DNA from: Gammaproteobacteria bacterium
GTDB lineage: Bacteria; Pseudomonadota; Gammaproteobacteria; Competibacterales; Competibacteraceae
NCBI GenBank assembly: GCA_020846135.1
Contig: JADLEK010000071.1
Coordinates: 1-53,089, forward strand
Length of the DNA stretch: 53,089 nt
Direction of reading: 5' to 3'
Under the pieces are notes generated by a model. That model saw only the letters and a program-made list of their open reading frames with translations. It had not been told where the DNA came from and made no database searches. Positions 36,538 through 46,101 of this stretch are shown piece after piece. Each line of letters begins with the position of its first letter. Positions within the stretch are counted from its first letter, which is position 1. Made by a program: the position numbers and the translations under genes.

Positions 36538-37728
36538 TCAACTGAACAGGGAATAGAAGAACATCAGAATTGAATCGATCATCCGCCCGAACCAGCCGCT
36601 TTCCGGCACTTCTTTCAGCGCCACCAGCGGGGTCTTGCTGACTTCCTGATCGCCCAGCTTCACTACAATCTCGCCGAACGGTTGATCTTTCTGAGCGGGG
36701 GCGACAATGGTCGGTTGGACGGTGGTCGTGGTATTGACCTGGGGCGCTTGGCCTTTGGCGACAGTGACGTGCAACGGTTGAGCCACGCCCAGTGGCAGTT
36801 CATTTTCCTGCCCCTTCCAGATGCGGGTGGTCACGATCGGGGTGCTGGCGTCATACAGCTTGCGGCTTTCAAAGAAGCTGAAACCGTAGTTGAGCAGCGC
36901 CTGGCTGGCCTGAAACCGTTCTTTCTCCTTTTCCGTCCCCAGCACCACCGCGATTAGCCGGGTGTCATTGCGCTTGGCCGAGGACACTAGACAATAACCG
37001 GCCGACTCGGTATGACCGGTCTTGACCCCATCTACCGTGGAATCGGTCAGCAACAGCCGGTTACGGTTCTGCTGCTCGATATTGTTGTACTTGAAGCTGC
37101 GCACCGAGTAGCGGGGGTAATGTTCCGGGAAATCCTGAATGATCGACCGGGCCAGCAGGGCAATGTCACGGGCCGACATGTAGTGATTCGGATCGGGCAT
37201 TCCCGGCGCATTAATGAAATGGCTATTTTTCAGTCCCAGCCGCTCCGCCTCCTGATTCATCAGTTTGGCGAAGGTCTCCTCGGAACCGGCGACATGTTCG
37301 GCCAGCGCCACGGTAGCGTCATTACCGGATTGCACCACCATGCCCATCAGCAGATCTTCCACCGACACCTGGCTGCCGATCCTGATGAACATCTTGGAAC
37401 CCTGGGTCCGCCAGGCCTTTTCGCTGATCGTGACCTGGTCGTCCAGGTTAATCTTGCCGGATTTCAGCGCCTTGTAGATGACATAGGCGGTCATCAGCTT
37501 GGTGATGCTGGCCGGCTCCATCCGCTCGTCGCCTTTCATGCTGGCTAGCAGGTTGCCGCTTTGATAATCCATCAGCACATAAGCGCGCACCGGGATCTGC
37601 GGCGGCGGCGGGATCGCTTCGGCTTTCTGGGCTAGGGCGGCAGTCCCGCCCGGATTGACGCCAACAAAAATCAGCAGTAGCAGTAGTGGCAACCGCAAAA
37701 AGCGGCGAAAGACAGTCATGGGCAACAT
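36538..37728 (-). CDS. dacA: D-alanyl-D-alanine carboxypeptidase (PBP5/6 type, DacA/DacC)
   Basis: About 396 residues from ATG 37728. A signal peptide (FRRFLRLPLLLLLIFVGV ... AALA) exports it. The active-site motifs are MEPASITKLM (SxxK), VQSGNDAT (SxN) and VDGVKTGHTESAGYCL (KTG); a C-terminal beta domain and an amphipathic membrane anchor (GWFGRMIDSILMFFYSLFS) complete the PBP5 layout. It trims the terminal D-Ala from peptidoglycan stem peptides. Start is uncertain: ATG 37761, 37728 and 37719 are all possible and none has a clear ribosome site; the signal peptide is intact in each. The last residues end 21 bases before ybeD. Confidence 0.93.
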   Translation of the reverse strand: MLPMTVFRRFLRLPLLLLLIFVGVNPGGTAALAQKAEAIPPPPQIPVRAYVLMDYQSGNLLASMKGDERMEPASITKLMTAYVIYKALKSGKINLDDQVTISEKAWRTQGSKMFIRIGSQVSVEDLLMGMVVQSGNDATVALAEHVAGSEETFAKLMNQEAERLGLKNSHFINAPGMPDPNHYMSARDIALLARSIIQDFPEHYPRYSVRSFKYNNIEQQNRNRLLLTDSTVDGVKTGHTESAGYCLVSSAKRNDTRLIAVVLGTEKEKERFQASQALLNYGFSFFESRKLYDASTPIVTTRIWKGQENELPLGVAQPLHVTVAKGQAPQVNTTTTVQPTIVAPAQKDQPFGEIVVKLGDQEVSKTPLVALKEVPESGWFGRMIDSILMFFYSLFS

Positions 37729-37856
37729 GGATTGTGACGTATTCCGGTGGTTAAGGAGCATTAACTGGCAATTCTAGCCAGAAGCCCGGCGCAAACAAAC
37801 GGTTTGACCGTGGGGTCGCCAGCGCTGCGCCCCGGTGCAGCAAGCCGGGCCGTTGG

Positions 37857-38897
37857 TCAGTCAGCTCCCATCCGGGAACGACCTGTTCGCACACTGGCGA
37901 CCCGCACCAGCGGTTGACTCTTCGCTGCGGGAGCGGCGACCATCGTGCGTTCGGCAGCTTTGCTTTTGCCTTTTCCGACCGGCGTAGTTGCGACTGCCCG
38001 CTCGGTCGCTTTACCTTTACCTTTGGCCGGCTGCGTAACTACAGCAGCCCGTTCTGCCGACCTTGACTTGCCTTTGGCCGACGGCGCAACTACGACTCCC
38101 TTGGCGGTTTTGCCCTTGCCGGTTGATGCCGCGACCGGCCGATTTTTCGCCGCCGGCGCCGGATTCCGGATCACATTGGCCATCGCCAGCCGGCTCGATG
38201 AGCGGCCAGCCACCGGCGTTTGGTGGGCGAACTCAATAGTCGCGGCCTGTTCCCGGCGCAGCGCCAGATTAGCCAGCCGCTGTTCCCGCGCTTCCTCACG
38301 GCGCAGCGCTAAACTCGCCAGCCGTTCGCGCTGTTCGCTCCGTCGGGCGGCCAGATTCGGCAAATACTGGTACGGAGCCAGCGCCACGATTTCCACTTGA
38401 GCGGTGCCCTGTTCCAGCATATCCAGCCGGGCGGCGGCGGCGTAGGACAGGTCAATGACCCGGTCATCGACGAATGGCCCACGATCCGTGACCTTGACCA
38501 CGATGCTATGGCCGTTTTCCAGATTGGTGACCCGCGCATAGGTCGGAATCGGCAGGCTCTTGTGGGCGGCGGTCAGCTCAAACATGTTGAACAACGGGCC
38601 GCTGGAGGTCTTGCGTCCGTGGAAGTCCCAGCCATACCAGGAAGCGACGCCGTTTTCCTGATAGCCTTCGCTACTGTCCTTGACCCGGTAGCGCCGGCCA
38701 AACACCACATAGGTATCAGGATTGCCGCTGCGGCTGGGCGGTTCAAATTGCGGTACCGGATCGGCGACCGCCAGCGCGGCGGCCAAGGCGGCATCCGGCG
38801 AATCGGTCGCCGATGGCTGCTCAGGGACGCTGCTGCAACTTGCCAGCACGCCCGCCAATGACGCCCCGATCAGGGCGCGGCTCCAGAATTTCACCAT
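37857..38897 (-). CDS. rlpA: RlpA-type septal ring lytic transglycosylase lipoprotein with repeat tail
   Basis: The 346-residue lipoprotein starts MVKFWSRALIGASLAGVLAS with the lipobox LAS-Cys, and has GGAGGC before ATG 38897. The double-psi beta-barrel RlpA domain is in residues ~55-165: GVASWYGWDFHGRKTSSGPL, ELTAAHKSLPIPTYARVTNL, NGHSIVVKVTDRGPF and RVIDLSYAAAARL. RlpA cleaves peptide-free glycan at septa. Instead of the usual C-terminal SPOR domain, this one has an Arg/Glu-rich repeat segment (LALRREEAREQRLANLALRR) and three 17-residue Lys/Ala repeats ending the protein. How it reaches the septum without SPOR is unclear. Confidence 0.9.
   Translation of the reverse strand: MVKFWSRALIGASLAGVLASCSSVPEQPSATDSPDAALAAALAVADPVPQFEPPSRSGNPDTYVVFGRRYRVKDSSEGYQENGVASWYGWDFHGRKTSSGPLFNMFELTAAHKSLPIPTYARVTNLENGHSIVVKVTDRGPFVDDRVIDLSYAAAARLDMLEQGTAQVEIVALAPYQYLPNLAARRSEQRERLASLALRREEAREQRLANLALRREQAATIEFAHQTPVAGRSSSRLAMANVIRNPAPAAKNRPVAASTGKGKTAKGVVVAPSAKGKSRSAERAAVVTQPAKGKGKATERAVATTPVGKGKSKAAERTMVAAPAAKSQPLVRVASVRTGRSRMGAD
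37923..38075 (-). repeat. Three tandem 51-bp coding repeats in rlpA
   Basis: Three 17-codon units encode KGKSRSAERAAVVTQPA, KGKGKATERAVATTPVG and KGKSKAAERTMVAAPAA. A partial, more diverged unit (KGKTAKGVVVAPSA) precedes them. The units give a strongly basic low-complexity tail. Confidence 0.85.
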
Positions 38898-38914
38898 AAC
38901 AATCGCCTCCCTTA

Positions 38915-38957
38915 CACCAGCCAAAAGCAGCCCTGCGCCGGGCTGGTGCGGTTTTTT
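38915..38957 (+). terminator. Plus-strand terminator-like hairpin between mltB and rlpA
   Basis: CACCAGCC and GGCTGGTG enclose an inner AGCCC/GGGCT stem, followed on the + strand by CGGTTTTTT. Both neighbours are on the minus strand, so it would act on antisense transcripts, or just be a structured spacer in the minus-strand mRNA. Confidence 0.45.
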
Positions 38958-38976
38958 GCAGTTTTTCAGGATGGAT

Positions 38977-40116
38977 TCAATTAGCCGCCGCCACACGGTC
39001 CAGCGTAACGGCGTCAAACAGCGAAGCGCGCCCAGACTGACCAGCAATGGCCTGACTGAGCTGGTACACCGCCAGGGCGTACAGTTGACTGCGGTTGTAG
39101 CGGGTAATGACGTAAAAATTGTCGAAACCCAGCCAGTATTCGGGGCCGGTGCGGCCCACATACTCCAGCAGCATCGCCGGTTGCGAACCGCTGACCGGAT
39201 CGGTTGGCGTCACCCCCTGCGCTTGCAGATCGGCAATCCGGGTTTTGGGCTGGCTTAACTGGCGACTGATCAGCCCCGGAAAACGATTGCCGCTGACCTG
39301 GGCCGGAACCGCCACTGGTTCGCCGGTTCGCCAGCCGTTTTTCTTGAAGTAATTGGCGACGCTGCCAATTGCATCGCGGGGATTGCGCCACAGGTCGCGA
39401 CGGCCATCGCCGTCAAAGTCCACTGCGAACGACTGGAAACTGCCGGGCATGAACTGGCCGTAACCCATCGCCCCGGCATAGGAACCACGCGGGGTCAACG
39501 GATCGATGCCCTCGGCGCGGGTCATCAGCAGGAAATTTTCCAGCTCCTTGCGGAAATAGGCGGCGCGGCGCGGGTAGTCGAAGGCCAGCGTCGCTAACGC
39601 TTCCAGCACCCGGTATTTGCCCATGTTGCCGCCGTACTGGGTTTCCACCCCGATGATGGCGACGATTATGGCCGCCGGTACGCCATATGCCCGTTCCGCA
39701 TCGGCCAGCGCAGCGGCGTTGGCCTGCCAGAAGGCGACACCGCCCTGAATCCGTTTGGGGTTGACGAAAATTTCGCGGTAGGCGTACCACGGCTTGGCCT
39801 CGGCGGGCTTGGACATGGCGGCGATGATGCTGGGCTGGGCGTGGGCCTGGCTGAAAGTGGCCTGCAACTGGCGGGCGTTGAAGCCGTGTTGGGTGACCAT
39901 TTCCCGGATGAAGGCTTGCACATCAGAGCGGCGGGCCAGCGCTTGGCCGGGTTTAACCGTGGCGGATCCGGAGGCGGCCAGGTCAGGCGTGGGGGGCGAT
40001 GCGGCCTCTGGGGCGGGAGCAGCCGGAGTTTCGACAGCCGGGCGAACCGCAGCAGGCGGGGCGCAGGCGCTTAACAGCAGAATGGTGGAAAACAACAGCA
40101 AATACAGTTTCTTCAC
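38977..40116 (-). CDS. mltB: Membrane-bound lytic murein transglycosylase B (MltB)
   Basis: About 379 residues from GTG 40116. A lipoprotein signal (YLLLFSTILLLSAC) anchors it in the outer membrane. The catalytic Glu is in AIIGVETQYGGNMGKYRVLE, with LATLAFDYPRRAAYFRKELE, GSYAGAMGYGQFMPGSFQSF and VDFDGDGRRDLWRNP, then VITRYNRSQLYALAVYQLSQ, all typical of MltB. It cleaves glycan strands forming 1,6-anhydro ends. A Pro/Ala-rich linker follows the lipid Cys. A TTG at 40122 is another possible start. The order rodA-mltB-rlpA-dac is conserved. Confidence 0.94.
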   Translation of the reverse strand: MKKLYLLLFSTILLLSACAPPAAVRPAVETPAAPAPEAASPPTPDLAASGSATVKPGQALARRSDVQAFIREMVTQHGFNARQLQATFSQAHAQPSIIAAMSKPAEAKPWYAYREIFVNPKRIQGGVAFWQANAAALADAERAYGVPAAIIVAIIGVETQYGGNMGKYRVLEALATLAFDYPRRAAYFRKELENFLLMTRAEGIDPLTPRGSYAGAMGYGQFMPGSFQSFAVDFDGDGRRDLWRNPRDAIGSVANYFKKNGWRTGEPVAVPAQVSGNRFPGLISRQLSQPKTRIADLQAQGVTPTDPVSGSQPAMLLEYVGRTGPEYWLGFDNFYVITRYNRSQLYALAVYQLSQAIAGQSGRASLFDAVTLDRVAAAN

Positions 40117-40147
40117 GCACAAATCTCGTCGTCGTTCGGGGCCGCGC

Positions 40148-41266
40148 TTACCGCGACCGGGGCCGGCGGTGCGAATAAATGCTCATCAGGATACCGAAAC
40201 TCGCCATGATCGTCACCAGTGAGGTGCCGCCATAACTGAACAGCGGCAGCGGCAAGCCTACTACCGGCAATAATCCGGAGACCATTCCGGAGTTCACGAA
40301 AGCATAGATGAAAAAAACCAGAGTCAAGCTGCCAGACAACAATCGCCCGTAAGTATCAGGGGCATAAGCCGCCATGTACAGGCTGCGGGCGATGATAAAA
40401 AAGTACAGCGTCAACAGTAAACCACACCCGACCAAGCCAAATTCTTCGGCAAAGGCGGCGAAAATGAAGTCGGTAGAGCCTTCCGGCAAAAAATCCAGGT
40501 GCGACTGGGTGCCGTTCAGCCAACCCTTGCCATAGATGCCGCCCGAGCCAATGGCGATTTTCGATTGAATGATGTGATAGCCGGTCCCGAGCGGATCACT
40601 TTCCGGATTGAGAAAGGTCAACACCCGCTGGCGCTGATAGTCGTGCATGATGAAGGTCCAGAACAGCGGGATCGCAGCGCCCAGCGCCCCGACCAATCCA
40701 CCCATCACCCACCAGTTCAACCCGGCTAGAAACAGCGCCGAGGCCCCGGCGCAACCCACCACCAGCGCCGTGCCCAAATCGGGCTGTTCGGCGATCAGGA
40801 TGAACGGAATCGCCGTTAACAACGCCCCGCCCAGCAGATGCGGCCAGCGCGGCGGCAACTGCTTTTCGGCGAAGAACCAGGCCATCATCATCGGCACCGC
40901 CAGTTTCATGATCTCCGAGGGCTGAAACCGCACCACCCCTAAATCCAGCCAGCGCTGCGCCCCTTTGGAAATGTCGCCGACCACCATGACCGCCAGCAGC
41001 AGCACGATCCCCGCCAGATAGATCCACGGCGACCAGAACCGGAAATAGCGGGGAGGGATCTGCGCCAGCGTCAGCATGATCACAAACCCCAGTCCCAGCC
41101 GGATGGCCTGGCCGATCATCAGATCCTGATTCTGTTGCCCGGCGCTGTACAGCACCACCAGCCCCAACCCAGATACCGCCAGCAGGCCGAACAGCAAGGG
41201 CAGATCGAGGTGGATCAGATGGAGAAACCGGCCATCCTCGGGCCGATCCATGCTATTCGGTTCCAT
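40148..41266 (-). CDS. rodA: Peptidoglycan glycosyltransferase RodA (MrdB)
   Basis: The 372-residue SEDS protein has about ten membrane segments and the family motifs VVLYSAGQQNQDLMIGQAIR, QPSEIMKLAVPMMMAWFF, AEQPDLGTALVVGCAG, GGIYGKGWLNGTQSHLDFLP, EGSTDFIFAAFAEEFGLVGC and GLPLPLFSYGGTSLVTIMAS. It polymerises lateral-wall glycan with PBP2. I chose ATG 41266, which has GGAG just before it, overlaps the mrdA end by 14 bases and gives the E. coli-like length (370); ATG 41251 is the alternative. Upstream in-frame sequence is the antisense-like reading of the mrdA repeat tail. Confidence 0.95.
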   Translation of the reverse strand: MEPNSMDRPEDGRFLHLIHLDLPLLFGLLAVSGLGLVVLYSAGQQNQDLMIGQAIRLGLGFVIMLTLAQIPPRYFRFWSPWIYLAGIVLLLAVMVVGDISKGAQRWLDLGVVRFQPSEIMKLAVPMMMAWFFAEKQLPPRWPHLLGGALLTAIPFILIAEQPDLGTALVVGCAGASALFLAGLNWWVMGGLVGALGAAIPLFWTFIMHDYQRQRVLTFLNPESDPLGTGYHIIQSKIAIGSGGIYGKGWLNGTQSHLDFLPEGSTDFIFAAFAEEFGLVGCGLLLTLYFFIIARSLYMAAYAPDTYGRLLSGSLTLVFFIYAFVNSGMVSGLLPVVGLPLPLFSYGGTSLVTIMASFGILMSIYSHRRPRSR

Positions 41267-43250
41267 GCGGCTCCGCATCGGGTCCATGAGGTTCATGAGA
41301 TTCCGGTTCCGGTTCCGGCGCTGGCGCTGGCGCTGGCGCTGGCGCTGGCGAAGAACCCATGGGCGCGGCTTCTTCGTATTTGTCCAGCAGCCAGGCATCC
41401 ATCACCCTGCGGGCCAGCGGCGCGGCGGTTGAACTGCCGCCGCCGCCATGTTCGGCGATCACGGCAATCGCAATTCGCGGATCTTCGACCGGCGCAAAGG
41501 CGATAAACAAGGCGTGATCCAGCAGATGCTTGGCCAGGTTTTTGGCGTTGTACTTTGCGCCCTGCGCCAGGGTGAACACTTGCGCAGTGCCGGTCTTGCC
41601 GGCGATCCGGTATTTCGCGCCGATGCCGATCCGATTGGCGGTGCCGCCCTCGACGACATGGATCATGCCGTTGATCACCGGGTCCCAGTAGCGGGGATTC
41701 TTGACGGCGACCGGCGGCGCGGGCCGGGGCTGCTCCAGAGTCTTGACCCGGGTGCCGGGATCTTCAGTGGCGTGCAATACCCGCGGCAAAAACCGGATGC
41801 CGCGTTGCGAGAGGGCGGCGGCGGCATGAGCCAGTTGCAGTGGGGTCGCCAGAAAATAGCCCTGGCCGATCCCGGCGCTCAGGGTGTCGCCGGCAACCCA
41901 GCTCTGCTTGTAGGATTTGCGCTTCCAGGCTTGCGAAGGCAGCACTCCGCCCTTTTCGCCGGGCAGATCGATCTCCGTGGGTCGGCCCATGCTGAATTGA
42001 TCGAGAAAATCGTGGGTGCGGTCGATGCCGATATTCAGCGCCAGATCATAAAAGTACACATCGCAGGACTGGGCAATCGCCCGATCCATGTCGACACTGC
42101 CGTGGCCGCCGCGTTTCCAGTCGCGGAACTTGTGGCTGCTGCCGGGCAGGCGGTAGAAACCGGGACAAAAGACCGGGCTGTAACGGTTGACCACCCCGTA
42201 ATCGAGTCCCGCCAGCGCCATTAGCGGCTTGATGGTTGAACCCGGCGGGTACATGCCGCGCAGGGCGCGATTAAGCAGTGGTTTGTCCTTCGAGGTGTTG
42301 AGCTTGCGGTAAGACACCGCGTCGATGCCGTTCACAAACGGATTGGGGTCGTACAGCGGTTGGCTGGCCAAAGCGAGGACTTCGCCATTGCGCGGATCAA
42401 GGGCGACAATCGCTCCGTTGTAGCCTTCCAGCACCTTTTCCGCCACCGCCTGCAAACGGATGTCGATGCTCAGATAAATGTTCTGACCGGGGGTCGGCGG
42501 GGTACGGCTCAGTACCCGCAGCGGTCGGCCTTCCGCGTTGGTTTCGACCTGTTGCCAGCCAGTGCGCCCGCGCAACACATCTTCGTAAGAGGACTCCACG
42601 CCGATCTTGCCGATGTGGGTGCTGCCGCTGTACTGGCCGGGATCAAGCCGGCGCAACTCGTTTTCATCAATCCGCCCGACATAGCCGATCACATGCGCGC
42701 CACGGGTTCCCAACGGATAGCGACGGGTCAAGTCGGCCTTGATGTCTACGCCGGGTAACCGGTGCAGATCGATCGCCAGCTTGGCGATTTCCTCGTCAGT
42801 CAGTTGAAAACGCAACGGGACGCCGTTGTAGGGGGTGCTGCGCCGGATCAGCCGCCGAAACCGTTCAATGTCGGCATCAGTCAGGGTGATCCGCTCGCGT
42901 AGCGCCGCCAGGGTCGCGTCCAGGTCTTTCACCTGCTCGCGGGTGATTTCCAGATGGTAGGAGGCCAGATTGTCGGCCAGTAACACCCCATTGCGGTCAA
43001 AAATAAAACCCCGGGTTGGCGTGAGCGGTTGCAGACGAATTCGGTTGCTGTCGGCCAGGGTTGTAAACCGGTCGTGATTCAGAACCTGGAGATAAACCAG
43101 CCGTCCGGCTACCGCCAGCAGGGCTAGAAACATAGCGAACAGCACAAACAGCGCCCGCCGGAAAAACAGCTCGCTTTCAGCAGCGTTGTCCTTGCCGACC
43201 CGGATTTTCAATTCATCCACCGGAGTCCTGGCGTAATGCGAAAGGTTCAT
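41253..43250 (-). CDS. mrdA: Penicillin-binding protein 2 (MrdA)
   Basis: The 665-residue transpeptidase has an N-terminal membrane anchor (LFVLFAMFLALLAVAGRLVY), the dimerisation domain (PTRGFIFDRNGVLLADNLAS), and the transpeptidase motifs PPGSTIKPLMALAG (SxxK), AQSCDVYFYDLA (SxN) and IAGKTGTAQVF (KTG). It crosslinks the lateral wall in the elongation complex with RodA and MreBCD. The C terminus extends beyond the usual end as a Pro/Ala/Glu tail (APAPAPAPEPEPESHEP ... GTE) encoded by hexanucleotide repeats. Located 18 bases after mreD. Confidence 0.95.
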   Translation of the reverse strand: MNLSHYARTPVDELKIRVGKDNAAESELFFRRALFVLFAMFLALLAVAGRLVYLQVLNHDRFTTLADSNRIRLQPLTPTRGFIFDRNGVLLADNLASYHLEITREQVKDLDATLAALRERITLTDADIERFRRLIRRSTPYNGVPLRFQLTDEEIAKLAIDLHRLPGVDIKADLTRRYPLGTRGAHVIGYVGRIDENELRRLDPGQYSGSTHIGKIGVESSYEDVLRGRTGWQQVETNAEGRPLRVLSRTPPTPGQNIYLSIDIRLQAVAEKVLEGYNGAIVALDPRNGEVLALASQPLYDPNPFVNGIDAVSYRKLNTSKDKPLLNRALRGMYPPGSTIKPLMALAGLDYGVVNRYSPVFCPGFYRLPGSSHKFRDWKRGGHGSVDMDRAIAQSCDVYFYDLALNIGIDRTHDFLDQFSMGRPTEIDLPGEKGGVLPSQAWKRKSYKQSWVAGDTLSAGIGQGYFLATPLQLAHAAAALSQRGIRFLPRVLHATEDPGTRVKTLEQPRPAPPVAVKNPRYWDPVINGMIHVVEGGTANRIGIGAKYRIAGKTGTAQVFTLAQGAKYNAKNLAKHLLDHALFIAFAPVEDPRIAIAVIAEHGGGGSSTAAPLARRVMDAWLLDKYEEAAPMGSSPAPAPAPAPAPEPEPESHEPHGPDAEPHGTE
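41301..41350. repeat. Hexanucleotide repeats in the mrdA 3' end
   Basis: Three TTCCGG units (41301-41318) adjoin about 5.7 GGCGCT units (41317-41350). On the minus strand they encode alternating Pro-Glu and Ala-Pro. Because the unit is six bases, changes in copy number keep the frame and only alter tail length. The array lies 35 bases upstream of the rodA start. Confidence 0.9.
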
Positions 43251-43268
43251 ATCCGGATCATCGCCAGC

Positions 43269-43757
43269 TCAGGCCACCTGAAAATGCCGGCGCACATCGC
43301 GCAGCACCACGAACAGCAGCGGCCAGGCAACCATGCCGCCCACCGCCGGGGCCAGATACCAGCCATCGCGAGGCGGATAGCCGATCACCCCGCTAATCCA
43401 GAACACCAGCACCTGTTCAATCAGCAGCAACACCAACACGGTCAGCGCCTGCCGCCACGGCGAAAAGACCCGGATGCGGCGATAAGTTTGCAGCGTCAGA
43501 TAAGCGACTACCGACAAAGCCAGCGCGTATTGACCGAGCAGCGCGCCGCGGGCCACATCCAGCAGCAGGCCGACCAGCCAGCCCATACCGATGCCGATCC
43601 GATGCGGCAGCGCCATACACCAGTAAATCAGGGTCATCGCCACCCAGTCCGGGCGGAACCGATCCAGCTCGCCGGGTAGTGGAATGCCGCTGAGCAGGAA
43701 CGCCGCCAGCAGACTCAGCGCAATGATCCCGCCGCCGTGGGTGCGATCGTCGGTCAT
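43269..43757 (-). CDS. mreD: Rod shape-determining protein MreD
   Basis: The 162-residue membrane protein has about five hydrophobic segments (IIALSLLAAFLLSGIPLP, WLVGLLLDVARGALLGQYAL, TVLVLLLIEQVLVFWISG) and the family motif RPDWVAMTLIYWCMALPHRI. It stabilises the MreBCD-PBP2-RodA complex in the inner membrane. Its ATG overlaps the mreC TGA by four bases. Length equals E. coli MreD (162). Confidence 0.93.
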   Translation of the reverse strand: MTDDRTHGGGIIALSLLAAFLLSGIPLPGELDRFRPDWVAMTLIYWCMALPHRIGIGMGWLVGLLLDVARGALLGQYALALSVVAYLTLQTYRRIRVFSPWRQALTVLVLLLIEQVLVFWISGVIGYPPRDGWYLAPAVGGMVAWPLLFVVLRDVRRHFQVA

Positions 43758-44638
43758 GGCGCAACCGGCGCGGGCGCGACAGCGACGCCATCCACGCCAT
43801 TTTCCAGCAGCATCACTTCCCGAATCCGGTCCAGTTGCGCCAGTGGTTTTGCGGTGATTCGGGCAAAGGGACTGCCGGGATCAAATTCGACTTTGGTAAT
43901 CGTCCCCACTGGGTAACCCTTGGGAAACCGCCCACCCAGCCCGGAGGTGACCAGTTCATCACCGACTTTGACATCTTCACTGTTGGGGATATGCGGTAAT
44001 TCCAGCTCCTGAAAATGGCCGGTGCCACGCGCCAAGGTGCGAATCCCGGTGCGGGTAATCTGGATTGGCAGGGCATGGTTGGGATCGGTGATCAGAATCG
44101 CCGTCGAGGTCAATAGATCCGCCCGCATGATCTGGCCGATGATGCCGTGTTGATCGATCGCCGGCTGATTGGCCTCGATACCATGCTGGCGACCCCGGTT
44201 AAGCAGGATGTGATGCCGGTATGGATTAAAATCCACCGCCAGCAGTTCGGCGATCAGCATCCGTTCCGGGGTGTTGACTGCGGATTCCAGCAACGAACGC
44301 AACCGGCGGTTTTCTGCTTCCAGGGTGGTCAGCTTTTGCAACTGGGCATTGAGAAAAATCTGCTTTTCGCGCAACCGGGCGTTTTCTTCCAGCAACACGC
44401 CGCGATTGGCCAGATTGTCGGTAAACCAGGTGCGAACCGCCGCAGGAGCCTGCATCAGGGTCTGTAACGGGTAGATGGCGGTAGACAGCAGATCGCGCAG
44501 GCCATCGAGCGAGTGATAACGATGATCGACCGTCATCATTCCAATCGCCAGCGCCGCCCACAGCCCCAACCGGAGCGTGGCTGCCGGGTTGATCGTGAAC
44601 AAGTAGCGGAATCGTTTGCTGGGTTTAAGCGCGGCCAC
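43754..44638 (-). CDS. mreC: Rod shape-determining protein MreC
   Basis: The 294-residue protein has a short cytoplasmic N terminus, one membrane segment (LRLGLWAALAIGMMTVDHR), a periplasmic coiled coil (ENARLREKQIFLNAQLQKLT) and the beta-rich MreC domain (HHILLNRGRQHGIEANQPAI, GLVG-like HGIIGQI, GDELVTSGLGGRFPKGYPVG). It activates PBP2 in cell elongation. The start is GTG 44638, three bases after mreB; no ATG fits. Length is shorter than E. coli MreC (367) but complete for the family. Confidence 0.93.
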   Translation of the reverse strand: MAALKPSKRFRYLFTINPAATLRLGLWAALAIGMMTVDHRYHSLDGLRDLLSTAIYPLQTLMQAPAAVRTWFTDNLANRGVLLEENARLREKQIFLNAQLQKLTTLEAENRRLRSLLESAVNTPERMLIAELLAVDFNPYRHHILLNRGRQHGIEANQPAIDQHGIIGQIMRADLLTSTAILITDPNHALPIQITRTGIRTLARGTGHFQELELPHIPNSEDVKVGDELVTSGLGGRFPKGYPVGTITKVEFDPGSPFARITAKPLAQLDRIREVMLLENGVDGVAVAPAPVAP

Positions 44639-44641
44639 CGT

Positions 44642-45727
<1,086 letters not shown>

Positions 45728-45743
45728 CTAACAAGCAGGGGGG

Positions 45744-45771
45744 TTGGGAGCAAGCCGGCCAAAAATATGCT
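45744..45771 (+). promoter_or_regulatory. Candidate promoter for gatCAB
   Basis: TTGGGA (45744-45749) and TATGCT (45766-45771) with a 16-base spacer, 42 bases before the gatC ATG. Moderate match to sigma-70 consensus. Confidence 0.35.
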
Positions 45772-45813
45772 AGGTTAGGCGCTTGATTCCGTTGCTTAAG
45801 GAGAACTCGTCCG

Positions 45814-46101
45814 ATGTCGTTGGGAGTCGTCGAAGTCGCTAAAATCGCCCATCTGGCGCGATTGGCCATTCGCGCCGAGGATGCGCCAGCTTATGCCCGC
45901 AACCTGTCGGCCATTCTGGAACTGGTAGAGCAGATGAATGCCGTGGATACCTCTGGCGTCGCACCAATGGCGCACCCGCTGGATATGGCGCAACGACTGC
46001 GCCCCGACGAGGTTGCCGAATCCAACCAGCGCGAACGCTTTCAGGCCATTGCTCCCCGGGTCGAGGCCGGTCTGTATCTGGTGCCCAAGGTGATCGAATG
46101 A
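45814..46101 (+). CDS. gatC: Asp-tRNA(Asn)/Glu-tRNA(Gln) amidotransferase subunit GatC
   Basis: The 95-residue subunit reads [20 protein letters not shown], then [20 protein letters not shown] and [20 protein letters not shown], the GatC pattern. It wraps around GatA and GatB and is needed for assembly. AAGGAG precedes the ATG. Its TGA overlaps the gatA ATG by four bases. Order gatC-gatA-gatB on + is divergent from mreB, as in Pseudomonas. Confidence 0.94.
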   Translation: MSLGVVEVAKIAHLARLAIRAEDAPAYARNLSAILELVEQMNAVDTSGVAPMAHPLDMAQRLRPDEVAESNQRERFQAIAPRVEAGLYLVPKVIE

